A stretch of DNA of 64,000 nt from Bacteroides acidifaciens (GTDB lineage Bacteria; Bacteroidota; Bacteroidia; Bacteroidales; Bacteroidaceae), in assembly GCF_903181435.1 (NCBI RefSeq), contig NZ_CAEUHO010000001.1:2852001-2916000 (forward strand). Reading direction: 5' to 3'. This document shows positions 1 through 8,913 of the stretch, piece by piece. The notes beneath the pieces were generated by a model. That model searched no databases. It saw only the letters and a program-made list of their open reading frames with translations, and was not told the origin of the DNA. The stretch's first letter is position 1, and each line of letters begins with the position of its first letter. A program made the translations under genes and the position numbers.

Positions 1-889
1 AAGCAGTTACTGCAATAGCTGCCAACGGAAGTACATACAAGTACTTCAAACGTGCCCACGGATTTGATTTTTCTTTTAACATCATAGTGATACGTTTTTT
101 AAGTTTACTGTGATTAAAGCTGTTGGCCATAGAGTAGAGCCTTGTGCCAACGGCTTTTTTTATTAATAATAGTTGATATTCCTTCGCGTTTACTCCTTCA
201 TTAATAACCGTCTCGTCGGCTTCGTATTCATGGATATTCTGTAATTCCTGTTTGAGCAACCATGCACCGGGATTGAACCATTGGAAGAAAATACAAATAT
301 CCGCCAATAATAAATCTATGGAATGACGATGACGGATATGTGCCGCCTCGTGAATCAGAATTTCCCGCCCGTTCTCTTTCTGGTCTTTCTGGCTGATAAC
401 GATATACTTCATCCAACTGAACGGAGCTATCTCCTGCTCATGAACGACAAGCGTAATCCCGTTCTCTAATTTTTCCCGTTTACCGGAATGTATTAATCTG
501 AAAAGACAGAATAAAGAATATAGATTACGGCATGCAAGGAGTATTATGCCAGCCAAATAGACAAACAGTACAATTTCTATCCAAGAAAAAGAAGCAGTTT
601 CATTCACCGCCACTCCAGCCGCATCAACAGCGGTAGATTCCATTTCTGCCATCATCAACAACTGCTCGATGGTAAGCACCGTCTGTTGCACTTCAACCTG
701 GTGATTCGTTGTTACTTCGATAAAAGGGATGAGTAGTGACAGGAATAGCACTCCCAATAAAGCAACACGATTAAAGCGATGAAAAGTCTCCTTGCTAAGT
801 AATAACCGGAACAACAGGTAAAACAAAACAAGGCAGACGGATGATTTTAATATATAAATAAAGAATGCTCCCATAGTATAGATTGGCAT
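1..889 (-). CDS. BlaR1/MecR1-type M56 membrane metallopeptidase, cut by window edge
   Basis: Signal-sensing membrane peptidase expected to relieve repression by the neighbouring BlaI-type protein. I translated this frame by hand from the ATG at 889; it stays open to the window edge, so the C-terminus is missing. The N-terminus has hydrophobic segments (about residues 6-26 and 40-58), a third near 105-125, and then a cytoplasmic zinc-protease domain with the motif HEAAH followed downstream by EADE, the M56 arrangement. The gene follows the blaI-like gene after 46 bases, so the two are likely co-transcribed. In Bacteroidota such proteins often carry a C-terminal TonB-like or sensor domain, which cannot be seen here. 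What it senses is unknown; a beta-lactam role should not be assumed. Confidence 0.85.
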   Translation of the reverse strand, partial: MPIYTMGAFFIYILKSSVCLVLFYLLFRLLLSKETFHRFNRVALLGVLFLSLLIPFIEVTTNHQVEVQQTVLTIEQLLMMAEMESTAVDAAGVAVNETASFSWIEIVLFVYLAGIILLACRNLYSLFCLFRLIHSGKREKLENGITLVVHEQEIAPFSWMKYIVISQKDQKENGREILIHEAAHIRHRHSIDLLLADICIFFQWFNPGAWLLKQELQNIHEYEADETVINEGVNAKEYQLLLIKKAVGTRLYSMANSFNHSKLKKRITMMLKEKSNPWARLKYLYVLPLAAIAVTA

Positions 890-935
890 TTTATTAATTG
901 GTGTTTATTAAAATAGTGTCCATAGTGTTCCTTGA

Positions 936-1304
936 TTAGTCTTTCTTGTCTGCCTTCTCCACTTCCTGAATCAGTTGTTTCAACTCATCCAAAGAAATAT
1001 CTTCTTCTTTGACTAAAGAAGAGACAGCGCTTAAATAAGAATTATTAAAATACTTGCTAATCACATTCCGAAGCGTTCCCTTACGAAAATCTTCTTCGCT
1101 GACCACAGGATAATATTGATAGGTATTACCAAACGTATAGTGAGCCAGGAAACCTTTGTCTTCCAACCCACGCACGATAGTAGATAATGTATTGAAATGT
1201 GGCTTCGGTTCTTCATAGAAAACCAACATTTCTTTCACGAACAATGGACCTTTTTCCCAAAAAAAGCCCATGATTTCTTCCTCTTTTGCTGTTAATCCTT
1301 TCAT
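936..1304 (-). CDS. BlaI/MecI/CopY family transcriptional repressor
   Basis: A 122-residue winged-helix repressor. The N-terminal part (MKGLTAKEEEIMGFFWEKGP) and the recognition region around FNTLSTIVRGLEDKGFL match the BlaI family, and the acidic helical C-terminus fits its dimerisation and cleavage region. Length is normal for the family. It lies just upstream of a BlaR1-type peptidase gene, the usual regulator pair. The 85 bases ahead of its start hold several TAGTT/AACTA inverted repeats, which are good candidates for its own operator. Targets beyond its own operon cannot be read from the sequence. Confidence 0.88.
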   Translation of the reverse strand: MKGLTAKEEEIMGFFWEKGPLFVKEMLVFYEEPKPHFNTLSTIVRGLEDKGFLAHYTFGNTYQYYPVVSEEDFRKGTLRNVISKYFNNSYLSAVSSLVKEEDISLDELKQLIQEVEKADKKD

Positions 1305-1341
1305 ACTTGCAACATTATTTGCTGCAAATAACGAAAAGTTT

Positions 1342-1391
1342 TAGTTCATAAACTAATTTTTCTAGTTAAAGTAAACTAAAGCTTATAGTTT
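1342..1391 (-). promoter_or_regulatory. Candidate BlaI-type operator: clustered inverted repeats
   Basis: Three overlapping dyads lie between the upstream membrane-protein gene and the blaI-like gene. TAGTT-N4-AACTA is at 1342-1355, TAGTT-N6-AACTA at 1363-1378, and AAACTA-N7-TAGTTT at 1373-1391. BlaI-family repressors bind short dyads in their own promoters. Binding by this protein is inferred from position only. Confidence 0.5.
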
Positions 1392-1692
1392 ACCCGCATA
1401 ACTTATCAACAATGAAGTTGCCGATAAAGAACAAATCCCCCATAAAAACAATACTGAACACTAGAAAAGTAAAGCAAGTACTCCAGCGGACACCGCCTTC
1501 CTCTTCACCAAGTTTGATACGAAGCAGGGAACTATACAGGCAATCGCCCGCAATGAACAGTACAAATAGACTCGGTATCAAGTCACCCCATGACACCAGC
1601 CAAAGATTATCCCCCTTCCCCAACAGGAAGGTCAGCGCCACTGCCAACAAGAAAACAGAAGCATACTGCAAGTCTTTCCTCTTTGAATTCAT
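1390..1692 (-). CDS. Small hypothetical membrane protein
   Basis: A 100-residue protein from the ATG at 1692; an in-frame GTG at 1737 would add 15 residues, and no clear ribosome-binding site decides between them. Hydrophobic segments near residues 11-25, 34-50 and 73-95 suggest three membrane passes, separated by a short charged loop (KLGEEEGG). I recognise no family. It lies 85 bases upstream of the blaI-like gene on the same strand, so it could belong to that transcription unit or simply precede its promoter. Confidence 0.6.
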   Translation of the reverse strand: MNSKRKDLQYASVFLLAVALTFLLGKGDNLWLVSWGDLIPSLFVLFIAGDCLYSSLLRIKLGEEEGGVRWSTCFTFLVFSIVFMGDLFFIGNFIVDKLCG

Positions 1693-1776
1693 AGTGGTAA
1701 TATTTAAAGCCCTTTTCACAAAGATATTGAATCCCACCCAATAATCCTTATCAAAACCGCATAAAAATCCATCAGG

Positions 1777-1808
1777 TTTTGTTGAATCTAAGTTTATTGT
1801 TACTTTTG
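1777..1808 (+). promoter_or_regulatory. Bacteroides-type promoter for the DPP4-lipA genes
   Basis: A TTTTG -33 element (1777-1781) and a TACTTTTG -7 box (1801-1808, fitting TAnnTTTG) are 19 bases apart, the normal spacing for the Bacteroides primary sigma factor. The start codon at 1860 lies about 50 bases downstream. Confidence 0.65.
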
Positions 1809-1859
1809 CATGTACGAATAAAAACCAAAACTGAATTATAAAAGCAATAATAAAAGCAG

Positions 1860-4070
1860 ATGAAAAAAATCAGCATCACTTTATTACTCTGCCTTATCTG
1901 CCTGACCGGAATGGCACAAGGACAAAAGGCACTTGATTTAAAAGATATTACTTCCGGACGCTTCCGCCCGCAAAACATTCAGGGAGTCATCCCCACACCC
2001 GATGGTGAACACTACACACAGATGAACGCCGAAGGCACGCAAATCATCAAATACTCTTTCAAGACAGGTGAAAAGGTAGAGGTTATCTTCGACGTGAACA
2101 CTGCACGCGAATGTGACTTCAAGAACTTCGACAGTTACCAGTTCTCACCCGATGGTCAGAAACTACTGATTGCCACCAAGACGACTCCGATTTACCGGCA
2201 TTCCTATACAGCTGTACATTATATCTACCCTTTGAAACGAAATGATAAGGGCGTTACGACAAACAACATTATTGAACGGCTGTCTGACGGCGGACCCCAA
2301 CAGGTCCCCGTCTTTTCTCCGGACGGAACAATGATTGCTTTTGTCCGTGACAACAATATTTTTCTTGTGAAACTGCTTTATGGCAACAGTGAAAGCCAGG
2401 TAACGGAAGACGGCAAACAGAATTCTATCATCAACGGTATCCCGGACTGGGTGTACGAAGAAGAATTCAGTTTCAACCGCGCTTTGGAATTCAGTGCTGA
2501 CAATACACAGATTGCCTTTATCCGGTTCGATGAATCGGCGGTTCCTTCTTACACGTTCCCGGTATTTGCCGGTCAAGCCCCCCGTATCAATGCCCTCAAA
2601 GATTATCCGGGAGAATATACGTATAAGTATCCGAAAGCCGGTTATCCGAACTCTAAAGTAGAAGTACGCACGTATGATATCAAATCACACGTCACCCGTA
2701 CGATGAAACTTCCGCTGGACGCGGACGGATATATTCCCCGCATCCGTTTTACCAAAGATGCCAGTAAGCTGGCTATCATGACACTGAACCGTCATCAAGA
2801 CCGTTTCGACCTTTACTTTGCCGACCCTCGTTCTACACTCTGCAAACTGGTATTGCGTGACGAGTCTCCTTATTATATTAAAGAGAACACTTTCGATAAC
2901 ATCGAATTTTATCCCGAATACTTCAGCCTGCTCAGTGAACGTGATGGTTACAGCCACCTCTATTGGTATAGCATGGGAGGCAACCTCATTAAAAAGGTGA
3001 CAAACGGAAAGTTTGAAGTAAAAGACTTCCTGGGATATGACGAGGAAGACGGTTCTTTCTATTACACCAGCAATGAAGAAAGCCCGTTGCGCAAAGCCGT
3101 CTACAAGACAGACAAGAAAGGGAAAAAAAACAAACTCTCCCAGCAGGTAGGAACAAACACTCCGCTGTTCAGCAAATCAATGAAGTATTATATGAACAAG
3201 TTCACCAACCTGAACACTCCTATGGTGGTGACCTTGAACGATAATTCGGGTAAGACACTCAAGACATTGATTACAAATGACCAGTTGAAACAGACCCTAT
3301 CAGGATATGCAGTACCGCAGAAAGAATTCTTCACTTTCCAAACCACGGACGGCGTAACACTGAACGGATGGATGATGAAACCTGTAGATTTCTCCGCATC
3401 GAAGAAATATCCGGTACTGATGTATCAATACAGCGGCCCAGGTTCTCAACAAGTACTGGACACTTGGGGCATCAGTTGGGAAACATACATGGCAAGCCGC
3501 GGATTCATTGTTGTATGCGTGGACGGTCGCGGAACAGGCGGCCGAGGAGAGGCTTTTGAAAAGTGCACCTACTTGAAAATCGGAGTGAAAGAAGCTAGAG
3601 ACCAGGTGGAAACAGCTCTTTACCTCGGCAAACAACCTTACGTGGACAAAGACCGCATCGGTATTTGGGGATGGAGCTACGGCGGATACATGACTCTGAT
3701 GAGCATGAGCGAAGGAACTCCTGTATTCAAGGCAGGGGTGGCCGTTGCCGCACCGACCGACTGGCGTTTCTACGACACGGTTTATACGGAACGCTTCATG
3801 CGCACACCGAAAGAAAATGCCGAAGGCTATAAAGCGTCCTCCGCTTTCACCCGTGCCGACAAACTGCATGGCAACCTATTGCTTGTGCATGGTATGGCAG
3901 ATGACAATGTACACTTCCAGAACTGCACCGAGTATGCAGAACACTTAGTCCAACTCGGAAAGCAATTCGATATGCAGGTATATACCAACCGTAATCATGG
4001 AATATACGGTGGCAATACCCGCCAACACTTGTACACACGCTTGACTAACTTCTTCTTGAACAATTTGTAA
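1860..4070 (+). CDS. Dipeptidyl peptidase IV (S9 family prolyl peptidase)
   Basis: Periplasmic serine exopeptidase releasing X-Pro or X-Ala dipeptides. The 736-residue product has a signal peptide (cleavage near MAQG), an N-terminal beta-propeller containing the DWVYEEEF segment whose glutamates bind the substrate N-terminus, and a C-terminal alpha/beta-hydrolase domain. The nucleophile is Ser606 in GWSYGGY, the acid lies in the ADDNVHF pair (Asp681/682), and the histidine is His713 in NRNHGIYGG. Length is normal for bacterial DPP4. The stop codon overlaps the lipA start in TAATG, which suggests translational coupling. A good promoter lies upstream. Confidence in the DPP4 subfamily is high because of the double-Glu motif. 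Confidence 0.93.
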   Translation: MKKISITLLLCLICLTGMAQGQKALDLKDITSGRFRPQNIQGVIPTPDGEHYTQMNAEGTQIIKYSFKTGEKVEVIFDVNTARECDFKNFDSYQFSPDGQKLLIATKTTPIYRHSYTAVHYIYPLKRNDKGVTTNNIIERLSDGGPQQVPVFSPDGTMIAFVRDNNIFLVKLLYGNSESQVTEDGKQNSIINGIPDWVYEEEFSFNRALEFSADNTQIAFIRFDESAVPSYTFPVFAGQAPRINALKDYPGEYTYKYPKAGYPNSKVEVRTYDIKSHVTRTMKLPLDADGYIPRIRFTKDASKLAIMTLNRHQDRFDLYFADPRSTLCKLVLRDESPYYIKENTFDNIEFYPEYFSLLSERDGYSHLYWYSMGGNLIKKVTNGKFEVKDFLGYDEEDGSFYYTSNEESPLRKAVYKTDKKGKKNKLSQQVGTNTPLFSKSMKYYMNKFTNLNTPMVVTLNDNSGKTLKTLITNDQLKQTLSGYAVPQKEFFTFQTTDGVTLNGWMMKPVDFSASKKYPVLMYQYSGPGSQQVLDTWGISWETYMASRGFIVVCVDGRGTGGRGEAFEKCTYLKIGVKEARDQVETALYLGKQPYVDKDRIGIWGWSYGGYMTLMSMSEGTPVFKAGVAVAAPTDWRFYDTVYTERFMRTPKENAEGYKASSAFTRADKLHGNLLLVHGMADDNVHFQNCTEYAEHLVQLGKQFDMQVYTNRNHGIYGGNTRQHLYTRLTNFFLNNL

Positions 4071-4918
4071 TGGCGGATAGAGTACGTAAGCCCGAATGGC
4101 TGAAAATTAATATCGGTGCCAATGAACGGTACACCGAAACAAAACGGATAGTCGACTCCCACTGCCTGCATACCATATGCAGCAGCGGGCGTTGCCCTAA
4201 TATGGGAGAATGCTGGGGGAAAGGCACTGCCACCTTCATGATTGGCGGTGACATATGCACCCGCAGTTGTAAATTCTGTAATACGCAGACCGGACGCCCG
4301 CATCCGCTGGATACGAATGAGCCGACCCGTGTAGCAGAGTCCATCGCTTTAATGAAACTTGACCATGCAGTCATCACTTCCGTCGACCGGGACGACCTTC
4401 CCGATTTGGGAGCGGATCATTGGGCACGCACCATCCGTGAAATAAAACGCCTGAATCCTCAGACTACCATCGAAGTGCTGATACCCGATTTTCAAGGTAA
4501 AACGGAACTGGTAGACCTCGTGATAGACGCTTGTCCCGACATCATTTCACATAATATGGAAACTGTGCGCCGTATCAGTCCGCTGGTGCGCAGCGCAGCC
4601 AATTATGATACAAGCCTGCAAGTCATCGGACATATCTCTTCCAAAGGAGTCAAATCCAAAAGTGGCATCATGGTCGGCCTGGGCGAAACTCCCGAAGAAG
4701 TGGAAATATTAATGGATGATTTATTAGTAGTCGGCTGCCAGATTCTTACTATAGGACAATATCTGCAACCCAGTCATCGCCATTATCCCGTTGCAGAATA
4801 TGTGACTCCACAACAATTCGCAAAATACAAGACCATCGGTTTAGAAAAAGGATTTAACATCGTAGAGAGTGCTCCCCTTGTTCGTTCATCCTACCATGCA
4901 GAGAAACATATCCGTTAG
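4070..4918 (+). CDS. lipA: Lipoyl synthase (radical SAM)
   Basis: Inserts two sulfur atoms into protein-bound octanoyl groups, the last step of lipoate synthesis for 2-oxoacid dehydrogenases and the glycine cleavage system. At 282 residues it has both iron-sulfur motifs: the auxiliary cluster cysteines 37, 42 and 48 (CSSGRCPNMGEC) and the radical-SAM CxxxCxxC at 63, 67 and 70 (CTRSCKFC). The conserved C-terminal RSSY motif supplies the serine ligand. It begins on the last base of the DPP4 stop codon. Nothing is missing; the assignment is firm. Confidence 0.96.
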   Translation: MADRVRKPEWLKINIGANERYTETKRIVDSHCLHTICSSGRCPNMGECWGKGTATFMIGGDICTRSCKFCNTQTGRPHPLDTNEPTRVAESIALMKLDHAVITSVDRDDLPDLGADHWARTIREIKRLNPQTTIEVLIPDFQGKTELVDLVIDACPDIISHNMETVRRISPLVRSAANYDTSLQVIGHISSKGVKSKSGIMVGLGETPEEVEILMDDLLVVGCQILTIGQYLQPSHRHYPVAEYVTPQQFAKYKTIGLEKGFNIVESAPLVRSSYHAEKHIR

Positions 4919-4980
4919 CAAACAAAACACAGATACTATTTGTTTTATTAGTAAAACCGACAAATAAACATAAAGTAGAG

Positions 4981-6099
4981 ATGGAGCATAAAGGAATACT
5001 TTCTTCCGCTTTTAACATGTCACTGGGTTTTATCCCCGTTATTATTTCCATTTTATTGGGTGAATTTATAACGCAAGACACGGCTATTTACATCGGTACA
5101 GGAATAGGTATCGTAGGTATATATCTTTCCCTGAAACAAAAGGGGATATTAAATCCTAACTTTATCCTATATATAGCGACCGGAATGCTGGCACTATTAT
5201 CTTTAGCCGCACTTATCCCCGGTGATTATGTTCCGGGAGGCGCACTTCCCATCACATTGGAAGTCAGTATCCTCATTCCCATGCTGATACTTTATATGCA
5301 TAAAAAAAGGTTTATCAACCACTTCCTGAAACAGATAGGCTCCTGCAACAAACGCTTGTACGCACAAGGCGCGGAAGCTGCCGTCGTTTCGGCACGCATC
5401 GCTTTAACCTTTGGCGTACTGCATTTCATCATTATCAGCATCGTTGTTGTTTTCCAAGACCCACCGAGCAAAATGAGCGAGCTTATTCTCTATAAAATAC
5501 TTCCCCCTACTGTCTTCATTCTAAGTATCGTTTTCAATCAAATAGCTATCCATTTCTTTAACCATCTGATGTCTCACACAGAGTATGTCCCTATCGTCAA
5601 TACCAAAGGAGACGTGATTGGGAAAACACCCGCCATTGAGGCAATCAATTATAAGAATGCCTATATCAATCCGGTGATAAGAATTGCCGTGTCTACCCAC
5701 GGGATGCTATTTCTTTGCGACAGACCGTCAACAGCTATTCTGGAGAAAAATAAAGTAGACATTCCGATGGAATGTTATCTCCGTTACGGAGAGTCTCTGA
5801 CAGCAGGCGCTACCCGCTTGATGAACAATGCGCTTCCTCAGGTTAATGACATCAAACCCGAATTCAACATCGTCTATCACTTTGAAAATGAAGTGACCAA
5901 CCGGCTGATTTACCTGTTCATCGTCGACCTGGACGACGACTCCGTCCTCTGCACTCCCCGCTTTAAGAACAGCAAATTATGGAGTTTCAAACAGATTGAA
6001 GAAAACTTAGGCAAAGGCTTTTTCAGCAGTTGCTTCGAAGACGAGTACGAACATCTGAAAAATGTTATTTGTATAAGAGAAAAATACAAGGAATCTTAG
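4981..6099 (+). CDS. Membrane protein with Nudix-like C-terminal domain
   Basis: A 372-residue protein whose first half is strongly hydrophobic, with about six membrane segments (roughly residues 12-28, 36-50, 60-78, 88-105, 135-158 and 170-190). The second half is soluble. It starts with VPIVNTKGDVIGKTPAIEAI, which resembles the opening of YfcD/isopentenyl-isomerase-type Nudix proteins, and then has YLRYGESLTAGATRL where a Nudix box would fall. The usual REUxEE glutamates are absent, so catalysis is doubtful; it may bind a nucleotide or be a relic. The gene follows lipA by 62 bases and overlaps the convergent methylase gene by 35 bases. The family name is unknown to me, and the Nudix link is an inference. 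Confidence 0.7.
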   Translation: MEHKGILSSAFNMSLGFIPVIISILLGEFITQDTAIYIGTGIGIVGIYLSLKQKGILNPNFILYIATGMLALLSLAALIPGDYVPGGALPITLEVSILIPMLILYMHKKRFINHFLKQIGSCNKRLYAQGAEAAVVSARIALTFGVLHFIIISIVVVFQDPPSKMSELILYKILPPTVFILSIVFNQIAIHFFNHLMSHTEYVPIVNTKGDVIGKTPAIEAINYKNAYINPVIRIAVSTHGMLFLCDRPSTAILEKNKVDIPMECYLRYGESLTAGATRLMNNALPQVNDIKPEFNIVYHFENEVTNRLIYLFIVDLDDDSVLCTPRFKNSKLWSFKQIEENLGKGFFSSCFEDEYEHLKNVICIREKYKES

Positions 6100-6769
6100 A
6101 CAAATCGGGCACGTGACCTTTCCAGTCTTTCACTGTACGCGTCTGTATATATTCTCCTTCGCAAGTGATATTGGCAGCAATACACAGCTTTGTCTGCGGA
6201 CGGCAATTCTGTAGAATATCTTCCACCATTTTGTGATTCCGGTAAGGAGTCTCAATAAAAAGTTGCGTCTGGTTCTCGGCATAGACACGCTGTTCCAATG
6301 CCTTCAGTTTCTTTCCACGCTCTCCCGGTTCAATCGGCAGATAGCCGTGAAACGCAAAACTCTGACCGTTAAAGCCCGAACCCATCACGGAAAGAATGAT
6401 AGAAGAAGGTCCTACCAATGGAACAACTTTCAACTTTTTGCGTTGAGCAATAGCCACCACGTCCGCACCCGGGTCAGCAACAGCCGGACAACCTGCCTCA
6501 GAGATGACTCCCATTGAAGCACCGTTCATCAAAGGTTTCAGATAACCGGAAATATCCTCGGGCGAAGTATGTTTGTTCAACGGATAAAACGTCAGTGCGT
6601 CAATATCAATCTCCCGATCTACCTTTTTCAGGAAACGGCGGGCGGAACGAACATCTTCGACAATAAAATACCGGATACCGAAGATAATCTCCTTATTATA
6701 GGAAGGCAATACCTTTTCAATAGGTGTATCGCCTAAAGTCACGGGCAACAAATAAAGGGCAGTTTCCAC
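6065..6769 (-). CDS. RsmI-like tetrapyrrole methylase family SAM-dependent methyltransferase
   Basis: A 234-residue member of the tetrapyrrole-methylase superfamily, closest in pattern to RsmI, the 16S rRNA 2'-O-methyltransferase acting at C1402. Visible motifs are EAGCPAVADPGADVV (compare SDAGTPLISDPG in RsmI) and PLVGPSSIILSVMGSG followed by FHGYLP. It is shorter than classical RsmI, and the N-terminus starts directly with LYLLPVTLG. The start appears to be GTG at 6769. It is the last gene of the fabI-gldB series, with a 54-base gap after gldB. Its 3' end overlaps the convergent membrane-protein gene. The exact substrate is inferred. Confidence 0.82.
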   Translation of the reverse strand: METALYLLPVTLGDTPIEKVLPSYNKEIIFGIRYFIVEDVRSARRFLKKVDREIDIDALTFYPLNKHTSPEDISGYLKPLMNGASMGVISEAGCPAVADPGADVVAIAQRKKLKVVPLVGPSSIILSVMGSGFNGQSFAFHGYLPIEPGERGKKLKALEQRVYAENQTQLFIETPYRNHKMVEDILQNCRPQTKLCIAANITCEGEYIQTRTVKDWKGHVPDLSKIPCIFLLYK

Positions 6770-6772
6770 TTA

Positions 6773-6806
6773 TTAAATTGAGAATTGAGAATTAAAAATT
6801 GAGAAA
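6773..6806. repeat. Short tandem AATTGAGA-type repeat
   Basis: The gap between gldB and the methylase gene consists largely of three imperfect copies of the unit AATTGAGA, AT-rich and strand-biased. No promoter or terminator is evident, so the methylase is probably read through from gldB. Confidence 0.5.
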
Positions 6807-6823
6807 TAAGAAAGAGAAACGAT

Positions 6824-7831
6824 TCAAGAAGCCAAGTAGTTGGATTCATTCAGCATTTCGTGATAGTCGTTAAATTCCAAAAGGTCTTTCAACTTCATGT
6901 CTTTATGCTTTTTCATATATGCGGAAACGATTCTCGTACCTATCCATGTACCTATCAATGCAGGAGCCTGGACACCGAGCATTTCAACAGCCGGAGCAGG
7001 TTTCATATAATAACGAATCACCATCGGGTCACGCGCATGCAGGTGGTCATTGGAACAGACATACTCCCAAATAGCTTTTTCATTTTCCTTGCACCAGTCA
7101 TTTTCCTCTTTTGAATAACCCATCGCTTCACCACCGTCATTGTATCCCAATAAGTGCTGTGTCACATAATTGATTTTCCCGGCATGCATCATCAGGTCGA
7201 TAAGACAAGTCCCCTCGTGGTAATTCATGTCATAACGGCTTAAGAGATAGAACACGAAACAATCCGGTACAATCCGTTCGGGACGCATGGAACGGCATTG
7301 GTAATCGTAATAAAAACGTTTATAAAGCGGGTAATCCTCACCCATATATTTATCAAGGCTGATGCCAAGCAAAGAATCGACCAGAACAATGGATTCATTG
7401 AACGCAGATATTTGCGAATAGATAAACGGCACTTTTGTGTCGGGCACTTCCTTTTTCAGTTTCTTGAATCCCTTAGTCAGCTCCTTTTCCACTTCATCCA
7501 AATTAGGGAACTTAGCTTCCACGTCTCCCATCAGACGAACCAGTGTCGTATCCGAATAGAATTTTTGCAGGCGTTGTGAGATGGTATCATCCTTCACCGT
7601 GCCGATAGCCAGCACATCTTCAATCAGAATCTTCGTTGGCTGACGGTAATCCATCGACAACTTCTGCATAGCAGAAAAGCTGTTGGAGCGAACGTATTCG
7701 CTCAACAGCTTATCATATCTCAGAACAGAAATCTCTTCTTCCTTCTGCTCCATACCTTTTCCTGTGCTTAACCCACAGGCGGCGAAAAGCATACTTATTA
7801 ATATAATAAGAAGAGAAATCCGTAGTTTCAT
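6824..7831 (-). CDS. gldB: GldB-family lipoprotein
   Basis: A 335-residue lipoprotein (lipobox LFAAC, Cys19) related to GldB, which in gliding Bacteroidota is needed for motility. Gut Bacteroides do not glide, so here the role is probably in cell-envelope maintenance. The C-terminal segment ALIGTWIGTRIVSAYMKKHKD is the most typical part of the family, and the central region has the expected YHEGTCLIDLM stretch. The gene lies 6 bases after fabI and is surely co-transcribed with it. Length is normal. Its function in this organism is not known. Confidence 0.82.
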   Translation of the reverse strand: MKLRISLLIILISMLFAACGLSTGKGMEQKEEEISVLRYDKLLSEYVRSNSFSAMQKLSMDYRQPTKILIEDVLAIGTVKDDTISQRLQKFYSDTTLVRLMGDVEAKFPNLDEVEKELTKGFKKLKKEVPDTKVPFIYSQISAFNESIVLVDSLLGISLDKYMGEDYPLYKRFYYDYQCRSMRPERIVPDCFVFYLLSRYDMNYHEGTCLIDLMMHAGKINYVTQHLLGYNDGGEAMGYSKEENDWCKENEKAIWEYVCSNDHLHARDPMVIRYYMKPAPAVEMLGVQAPALIGTWIGTRIVSAYMKKHKDMKLKDLLEFNDYHEMLNESNYLAS

Positions 7832-7837
7832 AATTTA

Positions 7838-8695
7838 TTATCCGTAAATGATGTTACCATTATCATCCATGTACTCATCAAGTCCTTTCTCGTAAGTAGC
7901 CATGGCACGAAGGCTCATACCCACGCTGGAGAATCCGCCGTCGTGGAAGAGGTTCTGCATAGTCACCTTGCGGGTAAGGTCGGAGAACATTACGATACAA
8001 TAGTCGGCACACTCATCAGCAGTCGCATTTCCAAGCGGAGACATACGGTTGGCAAAGTCGAACAGTTTGTCCATACCCTTCACACCCGAACCGGCTGTTG
8101 TAAACGTAGGCGACTGGGAAATTGTGTTCACACGCACGCTGTGCTCGCGTCCGTAGATATAACCGAAACTACGTGCGATAGATTCCAGCAATGCTTTCGC
8201 ATCCGCCATATCGTTGTAGCCGTAGAAAGTACGCTGTGCAGCCACATAGCTCAATGCAACGATTGAACCGTAATCGGCAATAGCGTTCAGTTTCTTGGCA
8301 GCCTGAATCATTTTGTGGAATGACACGGCCGAAATATCCAATGTCTTATCCAACATTCCATAGTCAAGGTCATCGTAAGTACGTTTCTTGCGTACGTTGG
8401 GAGACATACCGATAGAATGGAGCACAAAATCAATTTGTCCACCCAGTATATCCATTGAGGTCTTGAATACATTTGTCAACTCCTCTACGTTGGTAGCGTC
8501 TGCCGGCACAATCTGGCAGTTCAGTTTTTCGGCCAAAGCATTGACTTCTCCCATACGGATAGCCATCGGAGTATTTGATAATGTAATAGTTGCACCTTCT
8601 TCTACAGCACGTTCAGCCACTTTCCAAGCAATAGACTGGTCATTCAACGCACCGAAGATAATACCTCTTTTTCCTTTCAACAAGTTGTAACTCAT
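7838..8695 (-). CDS. fabI: Enoyl-[acyl-carrier-protein] reductase (NADH)
   Basis: Reduces trans-2-enoyl-ACP in the final step of each fatty-acid elongation cycle, in the cytoplasm. The 285-residue sequence shows the FabI nucleotide-binding start (GKRGIIFGALNDQSIAW), the SNTP segment and the catalytic Tyr-x6-Lys pattern in GYNDMADAKALLE. Length is normal. First gene of a short leftward operon with gldB and the methylase. A TATCTTTG -7 box lies about 27 bases upstream of the start. FabI is the target of triclosan in many bacteria, but no resistance-related change can be read from the sequence alone. Confidence 0.95.
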   Translation of the reverse strand: MSYNLLKGKRGIIFGALNDQSIAWKVAERAVEEGATITLSNTPMAIRMGEVNALAEKLNCQIVPADATNVEELTNVFKTSMDILGGQIDFVLHSIGMSPNVRKKRTYDDLDYGMLDKTLDISAVSFHKMIQAAKKLNAIADYGSIVALSYVAAQRTFYGYNDMADAKALLESIARSFGYIYGREHSVRVNTISQSPTFTTAGSGVKGMDKLFDFANRMSPLGNATADECADYCIVMFSDLTRKVTMQNLFHDGGFSSVGMSLRAMATYEKGLDEYMDDNGNIIYG

Positions 8696-8721
8696 ATCTT
8701 TTAATAGTTAAATTTTGTGCA

Positions 8722-8729
8722 AAGATAGT
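8722..8729 (-). promoter_or_regulatory. -7 box of the fabI promoter
   Basis: TATCTTTG on the minus strand matches the Bacteroides -7 consensus TAnnTTTG and sits about 27 bases upstream of fabI. No convincing -33 element is seen. Confidence 0.5.
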
Positions 8730-8833
8730 ATCTTTCCGCATAAAATCATGAGAAGTGCGCAAATAATAGACAGAAATGACAAAAAATACACGTATTCTAT
8801 CAATTAGTCCACATCCCTTTGGGGGTTCGCTCC

Positions 8834-8841
8834 TATCTTTG
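8834..8841 (+). promoter_or_regulatory. -7 box of the first GH28 gene
   Basis: TATCTTTG on the plus strand, 72 bases ahead of the GH28 start codon. The region between it and the fabI promoter is a divergent intergenic region. No -33 TTTG lies at the correct spacing. Confidence 0.45.
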
Positions 8842-8913
8842 CATTCGATAATGTCCAACGAAATACCATTGAAAACAATAGATGTATAACCCTATAGAAA
8901 ATTAGATTACTAA

